A stretch of 6,760 nucleotides of DNA, from NCBI GenBank assembly GCA_900544075.1, contig UQTJ01000076.1, positions 1 through 6,760 on the forward strand, given 5' to 3'. This document shows, piece after piece, positions 1-5,675 of this stretch; the first letter of the stretch is position 1; each line of letters begins with the position of its first letter. The stretch comes from an uncultured Bacteroides sp. (GTDB taxonomy: Bacteria > Bacteroidota > Bacteroidia > Bacteroidales > Bacteroidaceae). Below the pieces are notes generated by a model. The model made no database searches and was not told the origin of the DNA. It saw nothing but the letters and a program-made list of their open reading frames with translations. The position numbers were made by a program, and so were the translations under genes.

Positions 1-356
1 ATTACAAAGATAAGGTTTCTTTCTTCAAGTCTGGCAAGCCTACTCGAAAAAAGTGCCATTGATGATGGCTTTTTCCGCATTATTTCAATCCCCTTTTTCT
101 TTTTGATGTAATACCTGCTCATAAAACGGTACATGATGTAATAGATTAAAATGAAAAAAATAAACGGCAAATCATAATCGAAGTTATCTTTGACCAATGG
201 ATAAATAAACACTATTGCAGGTAAAAATAATAGTCCGCAAAATAGCATCACAGTTCTTTCATGCGGGTTTTCCAACCGAAATTTGTCCCGGTTGAATATG
301 AAGAATTGATAATACATCGCATCGAAGAAGAATTTTATCAGTCTGATTGCTTTCAT
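1..356 (-). CDS. Partial two-helix membrane protein, cut by the left edge
   Basis: An open frame starts with ATG at 356 and continues without a stop to the edge, giving 118 residues beginning MKAIRLIKFF. Two hydrophobic segments, about residues 36-55 and 62-79, look like transmembrane helices joined by a very short acidic loop (KDNFDYD). A strongly basic stretch follows (RYYIKKKKG, about 81-89), which suggests that both termini are cytoplasmic. I recognise no family. The aromatic amphipathic N-terminus before the first helix resembles in style that of the membrane protein at 2821-3348, but I cannot show homology. It is last in the run of minus-strand genes and starts 19 nt after a hairpin with a T-run (376-396), so it may need its own promoter or read-through. 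Its position suggests another orphan immunity-like membrane protein; that is inference only. Confidence 0.75.
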   Translation of the reverse strand, partial: MKAIRLIKFFFDAMYYQFFIFNRDKFRLENPHERTVMLFCGLLFLPAIVFIYPLVKDNFDYDLPFIFFILIYYIMYRFMSRYYIKKKKGIEIMRKKPSSMALFSSRLARLEERNLIFV

Positions 357-375
357 GCTTGCTTTACATTATGGC

Positions 376-396
376 AAAAAAACGATATATTATCGT
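376..396 (-). terminator. Candidate intrinsic terminator upstream of the left-edge gene
   Basis: Read on the minus strand, ACGATA-ATA-TATCGT forms a perfect 6-bp stem with a 3-nt loop, followed by six more T residues. It lies 70 bp after the stop of the four-helix protein and only 19 bp before the ATG at 356. The stem is AT-rich and short, so termination may be partial. A second ACGATAT just upstream (about 400-407) could pair with the same 3' arm. Confidence 0.5.
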
Positions 397-465
397 CTAA
401 CGCCCATATCGTCCTTGCTATCTTTTGCCAATGAATCATTCGTTCCAATTTATAATATCCGGCAA

Positions 466-939
466 CTAATCGCTATTGGGGTGATTAAGTCGTTTGCTAC
501 CGGCATACAGTTTCATAGCATAAGAAATAATCATTACCACCGCAAGATAAGTCATGATGATTGCACCAACAATCCAACAAAAGTAGAAGTTGTTTTCATC
601 AGACGGTATCATATTCTCCGGCAGTACCCCTGTGCGTTCATATTCCGCCTCGTAGGTGCCAAGCGTCGGCAGTGTGCTAAACCATAATAAGCTCCAAAGG
701 TTAAAAACAGCTTGCAGCAGAAGAGCGGACAACCGACACAACATATTGCGTATCGCTATATCATACGATATATAAATGGGGCAAATGCCAATCAGTGCCA
801 TCATGCTTGTCAAAGGTCTGCGGTCGTCATGGACAATCCATTCCCCCTCTTGCATTTCTATTGCATAATATTCAAAGTATAGAATGACAGCGAAAAGCAA
901 GAAGTATATCGTGAACTTTATAGCATTGGCTTTTCTCAT
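466..939 (-). CDS. Small four-helix inner-membrane protein, family not recognised
   Basis: This 157-residue protein starts with ATG at 939 and ends with TAG. Hydrophobic segments at about residues 7-26, 44-60, 66-88 and 118-143 look like four transmembrane helices. The loop between helices 3 and 4 is acidic (YEAEYERTG, then PSDENN), and the C-terminal tail is basic (KLYAGSKRLNH) and probably cytoplasmic. No catalytic motif is visible. It is preceded by a 151-bp gap holding a promoter that looks like a diverged copy of the one used by two other genes here, and followed by a candidate terminator, so it may form its own transcription unit. Small polytopic proteins of this kind are common as immunity proteins against membrane- or periplasm-acting effectors. 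That role is inferred from the neighbourhood, not from sequence similarity. Confidence 0.82.
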   Translation of the reverse strand: MRKANAIKFTIYFLLFAVILYFEYYAIEMQEGEWIVHDDRRPLTSMMALIGICPIYISYDIAIRNMLCRLSALLLQAVFNLWSLLWFSTLPTLGTYEAEYERTGVLPENMIPSDENNFYFCWIVGAIIMTYLAVVMIISYAMKLYAGSKRLNHPNSD

Positions 940-979
940 TGAATTGGTATTTCAAGTTGGCAATCCTAATCTCACCGCC

Positions 980-1019
980 TAAAGATACGGGAAAATAACG
1001 GAAAGGCAGACCGTTCTGC
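980..1019 (-). promoter_or_regulatory. Bacteroidetes-type promoter with an overlapping inverted repeat
   Basis: On the minus strand, TATCTTTA (987-980) matches the -7 consensus TAnnTTTG at all but the last base. TCTG (1010-1007) sits 19 bp upstream as a 3/4 match to the -33 TTTG. An inverted repeat GCAGA-N4-TCTGC (1006-1019) overlaps the -33 element and could be an operator. The DNA around the -7 box and just after it (GATTAGGAT then GCC) resembles the promoter/leader repeats at 4191-4341 and 6444-6598. The predicted 5' UTR for the gene starting at 939 would be about 30-35 nt. Confidence 0.5.
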
Positions 1020-1052
1020 GAGATTTTTAATGAATTATCCTATAAAATAACT

Positions 1053-1067
1053 GGAAACTATTGTTAG
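1053..1067 (-). repeat. Weak tail-like match after the lipoprotein gene
   Basis: The plus-strand 12-mer AACTATTGTTAG (1056-1067) recurs exactly at 3388-3399, directly behind the stop of the SH3-type gene, and the preceding GGAAAC also occurs in the tail copy at 4551-4606. It lies 23 nt behind the stop of the lipoprotein gene. The match is short, so this could be chance in AT-rich DNA, but it falls where a tail is expected. Confidence 0.3.
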
Positions 1068-1090
1068 AATCTACAACAAACGCATCAATT

Positions 1091-1678
1091 TTATTTTACT
1101 TGTATTGGATATGTATAAGTTACGAGTTCCTGACCACAATATACCCTAAATAAGATGCTGTCTCCACATAGAAGATTTTCTATTATACCGGGAGACTTTG
1201 CTTTAAGAATATCAACAGACTCAATGTGCAGAGAATCTTTATTCTCTCTCCTCATTTTCTTCAAATATGGCTCAAAAAAGTCGGATAATTCATCACCTTC
1301 GGCATATTGGGGACGATGAGAGGTATAGGCAACAAAAACTTTCTTGCGGAATTTTATATCCTGCAAATAGATGTTTGCTTTTAATGTATTATTTTCAACG
1401 TGAAAGGTCGTTATCCCAGCTCCCCAAGAGTTCCTCCTAAAATATTTATTATTGTACCAATAACCTTCATTGGCTAATTGGACCTTCTTTAATGACTCTT
1501 TTGATATTTCAAAAGCAAGAGGGATTTTGACCGCTGAAACCTTATCAGAGTCCCTTCCTTTTTTCAAAACTATCGGATATTTAGATGATATTTGGTTTAT
1601 ATTAACCTTATTGCCGGATGCACATCCATACAGACATACAATCAAGATCATGCTGAGTACAACTATTTGCTTTCCCAT
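1091..1678 (-). CDS. Predicted envelope lipoprotein, family not recognised
   Basis: This 195-residue protein starts with ATG at 1678. A short positive N-terminus (MGK), a hydrophobic core and a lipobox LYGC (residues 16-19) give a type II signal peptide with Cys19 lipidated. Residues after the cysteine (ASGNK) lack the acidic patch used in Bacteroidetes as a surface-export signal, so a periplasm-facing lipoprotein is more likely than a surface one. The mature part, about 177 residues, is rich in alternating polar and hydrophobic stretches and looks beta-rich. Cys171 and Cys181 near the C-terminus could form a disulfide. No enzyme motif is seen. The start lies 43 bp after the upstream stop with no obvious promoter, so it is probably co-transcribed. 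Periplasmic lipoproteins are a common immunity format against cell-wall or membrane effectors; that role is inferred from context. Confidence 0.82.
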   Translation of the reverse strand: MGKQIVVLSMILIVCLYGCASGNKVNINQISSKYPIVLKKGRDSDKVSAVKIPLAFEISKESLKKVQLANEGYWYNNKYFRRNSWGAGITTFHVENNTLKANIYLQDIKFRKKVFVAYTSHRPQYAEGDELSDFFEPYLKKMRRENKDSLHIESVDILKAKSPGIIENLLCGDSILFRVYCGQELVTYTYPIQVK

Positions 1679-1721
1679 ATAGTGATTAAAGTCTTAGAAT
1701 TTAGATAATAACTTATAGCTA

Positions 1722-2276
1722 TTAGTGTGTATCATATATTTTTCTCTTCTCTCTATAAAAAGAACCCAAATCATAAAAGGATTCTTCGATGCGGTTCATA
1801 TACATATCGTCCATTCTGTCGTCATAATCCCCATTAATCCAAATTCTATAATATTTTTTCCCATTTATACCATCAAGATAGTATCTTGATTGGATTAAAA
1901 TGTCTTTTGCATGGTTTCTAAAATCTTTAACATTATCCCAATTATCAAATATGGGGGTATATTCATCACCTTCTCTAAAATCCTTAGTCATATATTTCGT
2001 TTCCTTGTAGAATATACGTTCCAATGCCTTGTACTTCTTCAAGGTGTCAAGCGACCATGTTTCAAAGTTGTACTTTTCTACTACCTTGCGCAACTCGCCG
2101 GTATCGCAAGGAGCATTGCTTACCACAAAAGCTTCATATTTCACCCGTTTGGTCTGTCTTGAAAAAATCGGATAAAACTCCGTCGGTTTGTCGGGATTGT
2201 ACCCACAAGCCAGCCATTTCCACATCAGCAACCCTGCTGCGAGGATGGTCAGGATAAGTATTGTTCGCTTTTTCAT
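1722..2276 (-). CDS. Single-helix anchored periplasmic protein, family not recognised
   Basis: I place the start at ATG 2276 (MKKRTILILT...), which gives a compact positive N-terminus directly before a hydrophobic helix (residues about 5-22) and a 184-residue protein. An in-frame ATG at 2300 would add eight residues and lies only 6 bp after the upstream stop, so it cannot be excluded. The sequence WLAC at residues 21-24 recalls a lipobox but has Trp at -3 and a Lys just before it, so I prefer an uncleaved membrane anchor. The rest is highly charged and aromatic, with an acidic cluster YDDRMDD around 151-157 and a basic C-terminus, and probably lies in the periplasm. No known domain is recognised. 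Close spacing to the gene at 2307-2726, which has the same one-helix design, suggests co-expression. Confidence 0.82.
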   Translation of the reverse strand: MKKRTILILTILAAGLLMWKWLACGYNPDKPTEFYPIFSRQTKRVKYEAFVVSNAPCDTGELRKVVEKYNFETWSLDTLKKYKALERIFYKETKYMTKDFREGDEYTPIFDNWDNVKDFRNHAKDILIQSRYYLDGINGKKYYRIWINGDYDDRMDDMYMNRIEESFYDLGSFYREKRKIYDTH

Positions 2277-2306
2277 GGGCAACTTGGGTTTAGCATACAT
2301 ATCAAC

Positions 2307-2726
2307 TTATTTATCAGTCTTTGATTGTAAGACATGCCGTAAGCCCCAACAGTATTCCGTCTTGCTGTGGCTCTGGTAGCAATTATCTTCATCTAAATAA
2401 ATATCCAACTTCCAAAAGTCCAAATCCTCTTTGCGGATGACATCGCCGTAGTTATCTATGAAAACAGCCACCTCGTCCTCCTCTTTCCAACTCCAAAGGT
2501 AGGGCAACCTGTAGCGGACAGTATGATTTTCGATATACAGTTTCTCCAAATCCCCATCTGCCGTACAAACTATTTTTCCCAAATACTTGCTCTCTTGTGG
2601 AGTATGGAAGATAATGGTCGGATGAAGCTCACGATATAGCCACCCCGACAGCACAAGGGCAGCTATAACGGCTATTGTCTTTACCAATCCTTTATGTCGT
2701 TTCAATCGGACAGTCATATTCTCCAT
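2307..2726 (-). CDS. Single-helix anchored periplasmic protein, family not recognised
   Basis: The frame extends upstream to a TTG at 2738, but the first ATG is at 2726 (MENMTVRLKR...) with another at 2717; I use 2726, giving 139 residues. A basic segment (RLKRHKGLVK) precedes one transmembrane helix at about residues 15-32, predicting a cytoplasmic N-terminus and a roughly 105-residue periplasmic domain. That domain is rich in Trp, Tyr and Asp and has three cysteines, at about positions 54, 116 and 126, the last two well placed for a disulfide. I recognise no family. The gene after it starts within about 30 bp, and an upstream spacer of 94 bp carries a diverged copy of the intergenic tail. 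An immunity role is suggested only by context. Confidence 0.8.
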   Translation of the reverse strand: MENMTVRLKRHKGLVKTIAVIAALVLSGWLYRELHPTIIFHTPQESKYLGKIVCTADGDLEKLYIENHTVRYRLPYLWSWKEEDEVAVFIDNYGDVIRKEDLDFWKLDIYLDEDNCYQSHSKTEYCWGLRHVLQSKTDK

Positions 2727-2731
2727 TTTTG

Positions 2732-2812
2732 TTGCCAATGATTCAGCAGGAAACAGTTCGCCCTTATCCTGCGTTATGGGTTATGATTCAGTCTGATACA
2801 AGCGTTATCTCG
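2732..2812 (-). repeat. Diverged intergenic tail copy, with an insert
   Basis: Downstream of the stop of the three-helix gene, two blocks match the tail at 4551-4606. The plus-strand stretch AATGATTCAGCAGGAAACAGTT parallels AATGGTTTGGCGGGAAACGGCGTT, and GATACAAGCGTT (2795-2806) parallels GTTACAAGCGTT. The middle is longer than in the other copies and includes a direct repeat ATGATTCAG (2738-2746 and 2783-2791). Confidence 0.4.
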
Positions 2813-2820
2813 CCATCGCT

Positions 2821-3348
2821 TCATGCGCTACTTAGCAGCAGGTAGAAAGTTGCGAACTGTATAATCAGAGAAACGACATAGATGCTGTAATAGAGCAGAT
2901 ACTTTTTCTCCTTTTCGAACTCGGCGAAATACTTTCTGTACTTGTCATTCTTGAATAAGAATATACGATTGGCATAATACAAGAACAGCACGATGATTGC
3001 GAAACACAAAATACAGAGGAAGATGTTCCCAACAATCATATTCAAAACGCTCAATAATTCCACCCTAAAAATCTTGATGCAGGCAAGGCAGACAAGACAG
3101 AGCATCCAAAAGCTGATGATACATGGGGTGTTAGTCGCCCAAATTATGATAGAACTATTGATGCCTTTATACATTTCGGCTGCTTCTTGTTTCTGTGCCA
3201 TCGAAATGCCCCGTTTTATATAGCGGTTGTTCCATTTCGAGAGACTTAGCCAATAGAAAGGATTTAGCAACCTCTCGAAAATGAAAAACAGCAGCTTATA
3301 AGTGCAGTAATAATTTATATTGTAATATTTCTCCAATAACTTTAGCAT
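2821..3348 (-). CDS. Three-helix inner-membrane protein, family not recognised
   Basis: This 175-residue protein starts with ATG at 3348. An aromatic, basic N-terminal region (residues 1-50, ending NRYIKRGIS) could lie flat on the membrane and is followed by a short charged helix (about 50-62). Three strong hydrophobic segments follow, at about residues 74-93, 103-125 and 151-173, separated by a basic and acidic cytoplasmic-type loop (FKNDKYRKYFAEFEKEKKY). An internal ATG at 3201 (MAQKQEAAEM) would drop the N-terminal region but keep all helices. The start lies 55 bp after the stop of the SH3-type gene, inside tail-like sequence, and I see no separate promoter. Several cysteines lie within the helices. 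A role as a membrane-embedded immunity protein is plausible from its neighbours only. Confidence 0.82.
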   Translation of the reverse strand: MLKLLEKYYNINYYCTYKLLFFIFERLLNPFYWLSLSKWNNRYIKRGISMAQKQEAAEMYKGINSSIIIWATNTPCIISFWMLCLVCLACIKIFRVELLSVLNMIVGNIFLCILCFAIIVLFLYYANRIFLFKNDKYRKYFAEFEKEKKYLLYYSIYVVSLIIQFATFYLLLSSA

Positions 3349-3368
3349 GATTTTGATGGCTAAGTGGG

Positions 3369-3403
3369 TTGGTGAAGAATAGCATTCAACTATTGTTAGT
3401 TAG
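3369..3403 (-). repeat. Third intergenic tail copy, shortened
   Basis: On the plus strand, TTGGTGAAGAATAGCATT then CAACT matches the corresponding block of the copy at 5676-5730 at about 17 of 23 positions, and TTGTTAGT recurs beyond it. It lacks about a dozen bases of the middle. As in the other copies, it abuts the stop codon of the gene before it, here the SH3-type gene ending at 3404. Confidence 0.5.
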
Positions 3404-4165
3404 TTACTTAATGACTTCAATGTCTTGAATAGGTATATAACCAAAAGGAGCATTGAAAATAGAATTTACTCTGCACCAACCATTTGTTAATGCACTTATG
3501 ACAACAGACATTCCAAATCGGACTGCTACGCCATCTTCACCTTTGGTAGTTTTTTCTCCATTAGGTAAAGAATAAACGTGGGTGCTGCATAGTATGGCAT
3601 TATCTCCAACTTGTGGCATAAAGTTTGTCCTTTTAGCATTTTGGGGACTCTGTAACATTATATCATATTGTGTTTCTATGCATTTAGTAGATGGGAATAA
3701 GTATGCTTCAAAACAATCCTTACATTCATTCTCTTTAGGAAAATGCTCGATATGAAAACCAGAAGCGTCAGCATACAATTTTCCGTGAGTTTCATCGCCT
3801 TTATTATATACTCCATATATTAATCGCCCATCGGAATTATAATATGCAATACTATGCAAGTCACCTCCGTCAGCCCATCGCTTAAATATTTTTCTTATTT
3901 TATTATCTCTATCGAAATACATAGTGAACAATATATTGGCATTCTTTATTTGACCATCATCTAAAATTTTATACGAATGAACTTGATTAAAATCCATATA
4001 TTCATCACTTATCACTTCTCCCAGACTATCCAAAGGAACAAGGTATGCAATCCACAAAGGCATTTCGTTTATTGCATCAAGCTCTGTTTGAATAGTTACC
4101 TTATAGCTTTGTGCGAAAGTATAAGGTGAAAGCAAGAATAAAATGTATAGCATTATTATTTTCAT
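3404..4165 (-). CDS. Secreted periplasmic protein with a C-terminal SH3-type domain
   Basis: The reading frame stays open well upstream to 4438, but the real start is almost certainly ATG 4165. There the 253-residue protein begins MKIIMLYILF with a clean signal peptide, likely cleaved after TFA at residue 18 (TFA|QS). The longer frame would translate the promoter repeat. Residues about 75-145 contain a YNSDGRLIYGVYNKGDE segment of uncertain fold. A CKDC motif lies at about 148-151. Residues about 187-251 match the bacterial SH3 pattern: a variable loop, a GMSVVISALTNGWCRV core and the closing GYIPIQDIE. Bacterial SH3 domains commonly bind peptidoglycan peptides or protein partners. The gene has its own repeat-derived promoter at 4260-4289. 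It could be a periplasmic immunity protein against a wall-degrading effector; the domain call is from pattern and the role is inferred. Confidence 0.83.
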   Translation of the reverse strand: MKIIMLYILFLLSPYTFAQSYKVTIQTELDAINEMPLWIAYLVPLDSLGEVISDEYMDFNQVHSYKILDDGQIKNANILFTMYFDRDNKIRKIFKRWADGGDLHSIAYYNSDGRLIYGVYNKGDETHGKLYADASGFHIEHFPKENECKDCFEAYLFPSTKCIETQYDIMLQSPQNAKRTNFMPQVGDNAILCSTHVYSLPNGEKTTKGEDGVAVRFGMSVVISALTNGWCRVNSIFNAPFGYIPIQDIEVIK

Positions 4166-4190
4166 ATTGCAATTTATGTATTTATAAATG

Positions 4191-4341
4191 CACCTATCAA
4201 GTATCGGACATTCCGCTAACCCCCGCCATGCGGGGCGTATATCCTGACCTTCATGCCCCCAAAGGTACGAAAAGAATCGGAGAAACAAACCAAACGGTTT
4301 GGAAAAGTCGCAAAAGAGTTGGCGGAAGGGGAAGAAAGGCT
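4191..4341 (-). repeat. Promoter/leader repeat, copy 1
   Basis: This stretch matches 6444-6598 with roughly a dozen differences over its first 131 bp (4191-4320) and more weakly beyond. It runs from far upstream of the promoter through the leader and stops about 25 bp before the ATG at 4165; after that point the two copies differ completely. A leader hairpin is conserved, CGCC-N6-GGCG (4224-4237), alternatively CCCCGC-N3-GCGGGG (4221-4235). The unit sits before a secreted SH3-type protein here and before a SUKH protein in the other copy, so it travels independently of gene identity. Confidence 0.9.
4260..4302 (-). promoter_or_regulatory. Bacteroidetes-type promoter with inverted repeat at -33 (copy 1)
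   Basis: On the minus strand TACCTTTG (4267-4260) is a perfect -7 TAnnTTTG, and TTTG (4289-4286) lies 18 bp upstream as the -33 element. An inverted repeat AAACC-N4-GGTTT (4287-4300), extendable as CCAAAC-G-GTTTGG (4290-4302), overlaps the -33 element and is a candidate operator. Transcription should start near 4250-4254, leaving an 85-90 nt leader before the SH3-type gene at 4165. Confidence 0.75.
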
Positions 4342-4550
4342 GTCGGCATCCTGCCATTTCCTCCGCCAACCACCATAGCCACCAGCCTTGAAACTGGCGA
4401 AAAAGGAAATGCCGCTTTCTCTTTTTCGCCGGGCACATACTTCGCTGCCGATGGAAACAAGTTTAAGCCAGTTTGGATGTATATACAAAAGGACGGACTA
4501 AACTTACGGGAGAGGATAGCAAGCGGGATGTAATCCGGTGTTCCATATTT
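4342..4550. other. GC-richer spacer with no convincing gene
   Basis: This is the unexplained part of the 443-bp gap between the genes ending at 4609 and starting at 4165. Frames are open on both strands, but none has family features: the plus-strand frame through 4533 begins inside the SH3-type gene on the other strand and crosses the promoter repeat. Its last part (ending RERIASGM) could be a remnant of a lost gene. Besides the hairpin at 4396-4430, a 9-bp inverted repeat GTTGGCGGA/TCCGCCAAC (4318-4326 and 4362-4370) is present. Confidence 0.4.
4396..4430. repeat. Long inverted repeat (10-bp arms)
   Basis: GGCGAAAAAG (4396-4405) and CTTTTTCGCC (4421-4430) are perfect inverted arms. Inside them GAAA (4406-4409) pairs with TTTC (4416-4419), leaving one bulged T and a TGCCGC loop. 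No T-run follows on either strand, so it is not a standard terminator. It may be a structural or recombination element in the spacer upstream of promoter copy 1. Confidence 0.7.
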
Positions 4551-4606
4551 AATAATGGTTTGGCGGGAAACGGCGTTAAGCTATTGCCTTGACCTTGTTA
4601 CAAGCG
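4551..4606 (-). repeat. Intergenic tail copy B
   Basis: This 56-bp stretch aligns with 5676-5730 with one gap and about 12 mismatches. Shared plus-strand blocks include GTTAAGCT and GACCTTGTTA. It begins 2 nt behind the stop codon of the 247-residue protein, while copy A begins directly behind the stop of the unrelated SUKH gene. Confidence 0.75.
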
Positions 4607-4608
4607 TT

Positions 4609-5352
4609 TCAATAATCAAAGAACATTCTTTTTTTATTGAATATCCGAATAAAAATATCGTCCAAACATTCGCTTCTCATTTCTATGCCTATTTGTTGCC
4701 ACAAGGAGATTTTCCCTAAAACGTACCATAATATTGAAAAATCCTGATAACCGACAGGTTTTGTAAAAGGTTCACGACTTCGTTGATATATACTTTGCAT
4801 CCGATTGGCGTTTGTTAAATCCTGCTCAATTACCTCATATAAAATGGAATATTTCTTATCTTTTAACGCATAAAACTCCCTATCCGCCGCAAACCTTATA
4901 TTAGAGCTTATGATAGCAGGGGAAGTGGTTTTACTAAAAATATCAAGTATAAGACGGAAGTATGTTACAGCAAACAGAGTAAGATTACATTCTGATTGAT
5001 TGTCTACATTCCAATCGGATGCTTTTTGCAGCCAGCGGACAATGGACACATTATTATTGGCTAATGTCTGTTTAGTGCCAAACAGAAAGAAAAACGCTGT
5101 TAGGATATTCATCATATCCAGTCCATTCAATTTTTGCCTACGATTGTAGCTTTTGCATAAAGCAGACACATAATTATATGTATCTTTTTGTAACGCCACT
5201 AATGACTTACCTAAGCAGAAATCTATTTCCAATAGTTTCCGCTTTGTTTCTAACGCTGTATTTTCTTTATCTTTAACTATTCCTTCTTTGAATGAAGCCA
5301 GTACAGAGAAAGAAGAATAAAAGAAGCGAATATGTTCTTTATTATCTATCAT
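4609..5352 (-). CDS. Soluble, probably all-helical protein, family not recognised
   Basis: This 247-residue protein starts with ATG at 5352 (MIDNKEHIRF) and stops 2 nt before tail copy B. There is no signal peptide. The hydrophobic stretch LTAFFFLFG at about residues 84-92 is short and reads as a buried helix rather than a membrane span, so a cytoplasmic all-alpha protein is expected. Notable elements are a basic NRRQKL patch (about 70-75), aromatic-rich helices (VTYFRLILDIF, about 129-139) and a C-terminal ILWYVLGKISLWQQIG block (about 207-222). The general look recalls helical immunity families such as those of the Imm series, but I cannot assign one. Its leader is only a remnant of the shared repeat, so its promoter is uncertain; transcription may come from the SUKH gene upstream. 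Confidence 0.82.
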   Translation of the reverse strand: MIDNKEHIRFFYSSFSVLASFKEGIVKDKENTALETKRKLLEIDFCLGKSLVALQKDTYNYVSALCKSYNRRQKLNGLDMMNILTAFFFLFGTKQTLANNNVSIVRWLQKASDWNVDNQSECNLTLFAVTYFRLILDIFSKTTSPAIISSNIRFAADREFYALKDKKYSILYEVIEQDLTNANRMQSIYQRSREPFTKPVGYQDFSILWYVLGKISLWQQIGIEMRSECLDDIFIRIFNKKRMFFDY

Positions 5353-5372
5353 GCAAATTGCTTATAATGTAT

Positions 5373-5412
5373 CATCTGCCAAGCATCGGATATTCCATCA
5401 ATCCCCCGCCAA
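5373..5412 (-). repeat. Leader repeat remnant (copy 3), lacking the promoter part
   Basis: This segment aligns with the gene-proximal part of the promoter/leader repeat. The plus-strand sequence GCATCGGATATTCC then a CCGCCA block parallels GCATCGGACATTCC then CGCCA in copy 2 (6456-6481). Homology ends abruptly at the hairpin arm, where the 22-bp array begins. The promoter half present in the other copies is missing. It lies 20 bp before the ATG at 5352, the same relative place as in the other cassettes. Confidence 0.75.
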
Positions 5413-5423
5413 CTCACTTTCCC

Positions 5424-5511
5424 GAGTTGCCCAACTCGTTTCCGTGAGTTGCCCGACTCACCGAGCTGAGTTGCCCAACTCACGATTTCAAGTTGCCCGA
5501 CTCACGGAAAC
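5424..5511. repeat. 22-bp tandem array of dyad-symmetric units
   Basis: Four units begin exactly 22 bp apart, at 5424, 5446, 5468 and 5490. Each has a conserved 15-bp core, GAGTTGCCC(A/G)ACTCA, and about 7 bp of variable spacer. The core is a hyphenated palindrome (GAGTTG-CC-CAACTC). Units 1 and 3 carry CCCAACTC, units 2 and 4 CCCGACTC. The whole array is nearly palindromic about 5474-5475, with outer 13-bp arms at 5437-5449 and 5500-5512. A degenerate half unit (CCAACTCA) at 5402-5416 keeps the same phase. The 22-bp period is not a multiple of three, so this is not a protein repeat. Confidence 0.9.
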
Positions 5512-5654
5512 GGGTCAGTCGTCCCGTCAGCTATCAGCATAGCCACTTCGTTTTCGTCCACTATCTTGGTGGTGTACTGAACGGGATACCATTTCTTAGG
5601 CTCGTCCGGTTCTGACGGGTTGATGCGTTGTACCGCTTTCAAAAAAATGCTCAT
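5502..5654 (-). pseudogene. N-terminal fragment of an HU-related DNA-binding protein
   Basis: ATG at 5654 opens a 50-codon frame beginning MSIFLKAVQRINP, with EPKKWYPVQYTTKIVDENEVAMLIAD after it. This is the characteristic N-terminus of the Bacteroidetes HU-related family, usually about 120-160 residues: a MSIFYK-like start, KKWYP, then the first helix ending IADETT. The similarity breaks off after IADGTT (residue 46). The frame then reads DPFP and stops at a TGA inside unit 4 of the 22-bp array, so the DNA-binding body is missing. It lies directly downstream of tail copy A. It is most likely a broken gene left by recombination. A functional 50-residue peptide is possible but less likely. Family recognition is from memory of typical members, without a search. 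Confidence 0.72.
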
Positions 5655-5675
5655 TGTCGTTTGTTTTTAGGGGTT

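Noticed and set aside
466..687. Plus-strand frame at 355-687 as a gene
   Set aside because: It lies antisense to a convincing four-helix membrane protein, has no recognisable features, and all supported genes run on the minus strand.
2727..2738. TTG start at 2738 for the single-helix protein
   Set aside because: The upstream start is TTG and the added residues fall in tail-like DNA shared with another intergenic region. ATG at 2726 is preferred.
4216..4254. Leader peptide of 12 codons (MKVRIYAPHGGG) in promoter copy 1
   Set aside because: In copy 2 the matching ATG is followed at once by TAA because of a one-base insertion, so the peptide is not conserved.
4166..4438. N-terminal extension of the SH3-type gene (open frame back to 4438)
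   Set aside because: It would translate the promoter/leader repeat and place a clear signal peptide in the middle of the protein. The ATG at 4165 gives a normal secreted protein.
4111..4533. Plus-strand gene of 140 codons across the spacer
   Set aside because: It starts inside the SH3-type gene on the opposite strand and crosses the promoter repeat. No family features are visible; at most its end is a remnant.
5424..5511. CRISPR array
   Set aside because: Spacers are only about 7 bp and the unit is 22 bp, far below CRISPR dimensions, and no cas gene is present.
5351..5542. Plus-strand frame of 63 codons over the 22-bp array
   Set aside because: The 22-bp period is not a multiple of three, so no protein repeat results, and the frame overlaps the HU-related fragment and leader remnant.
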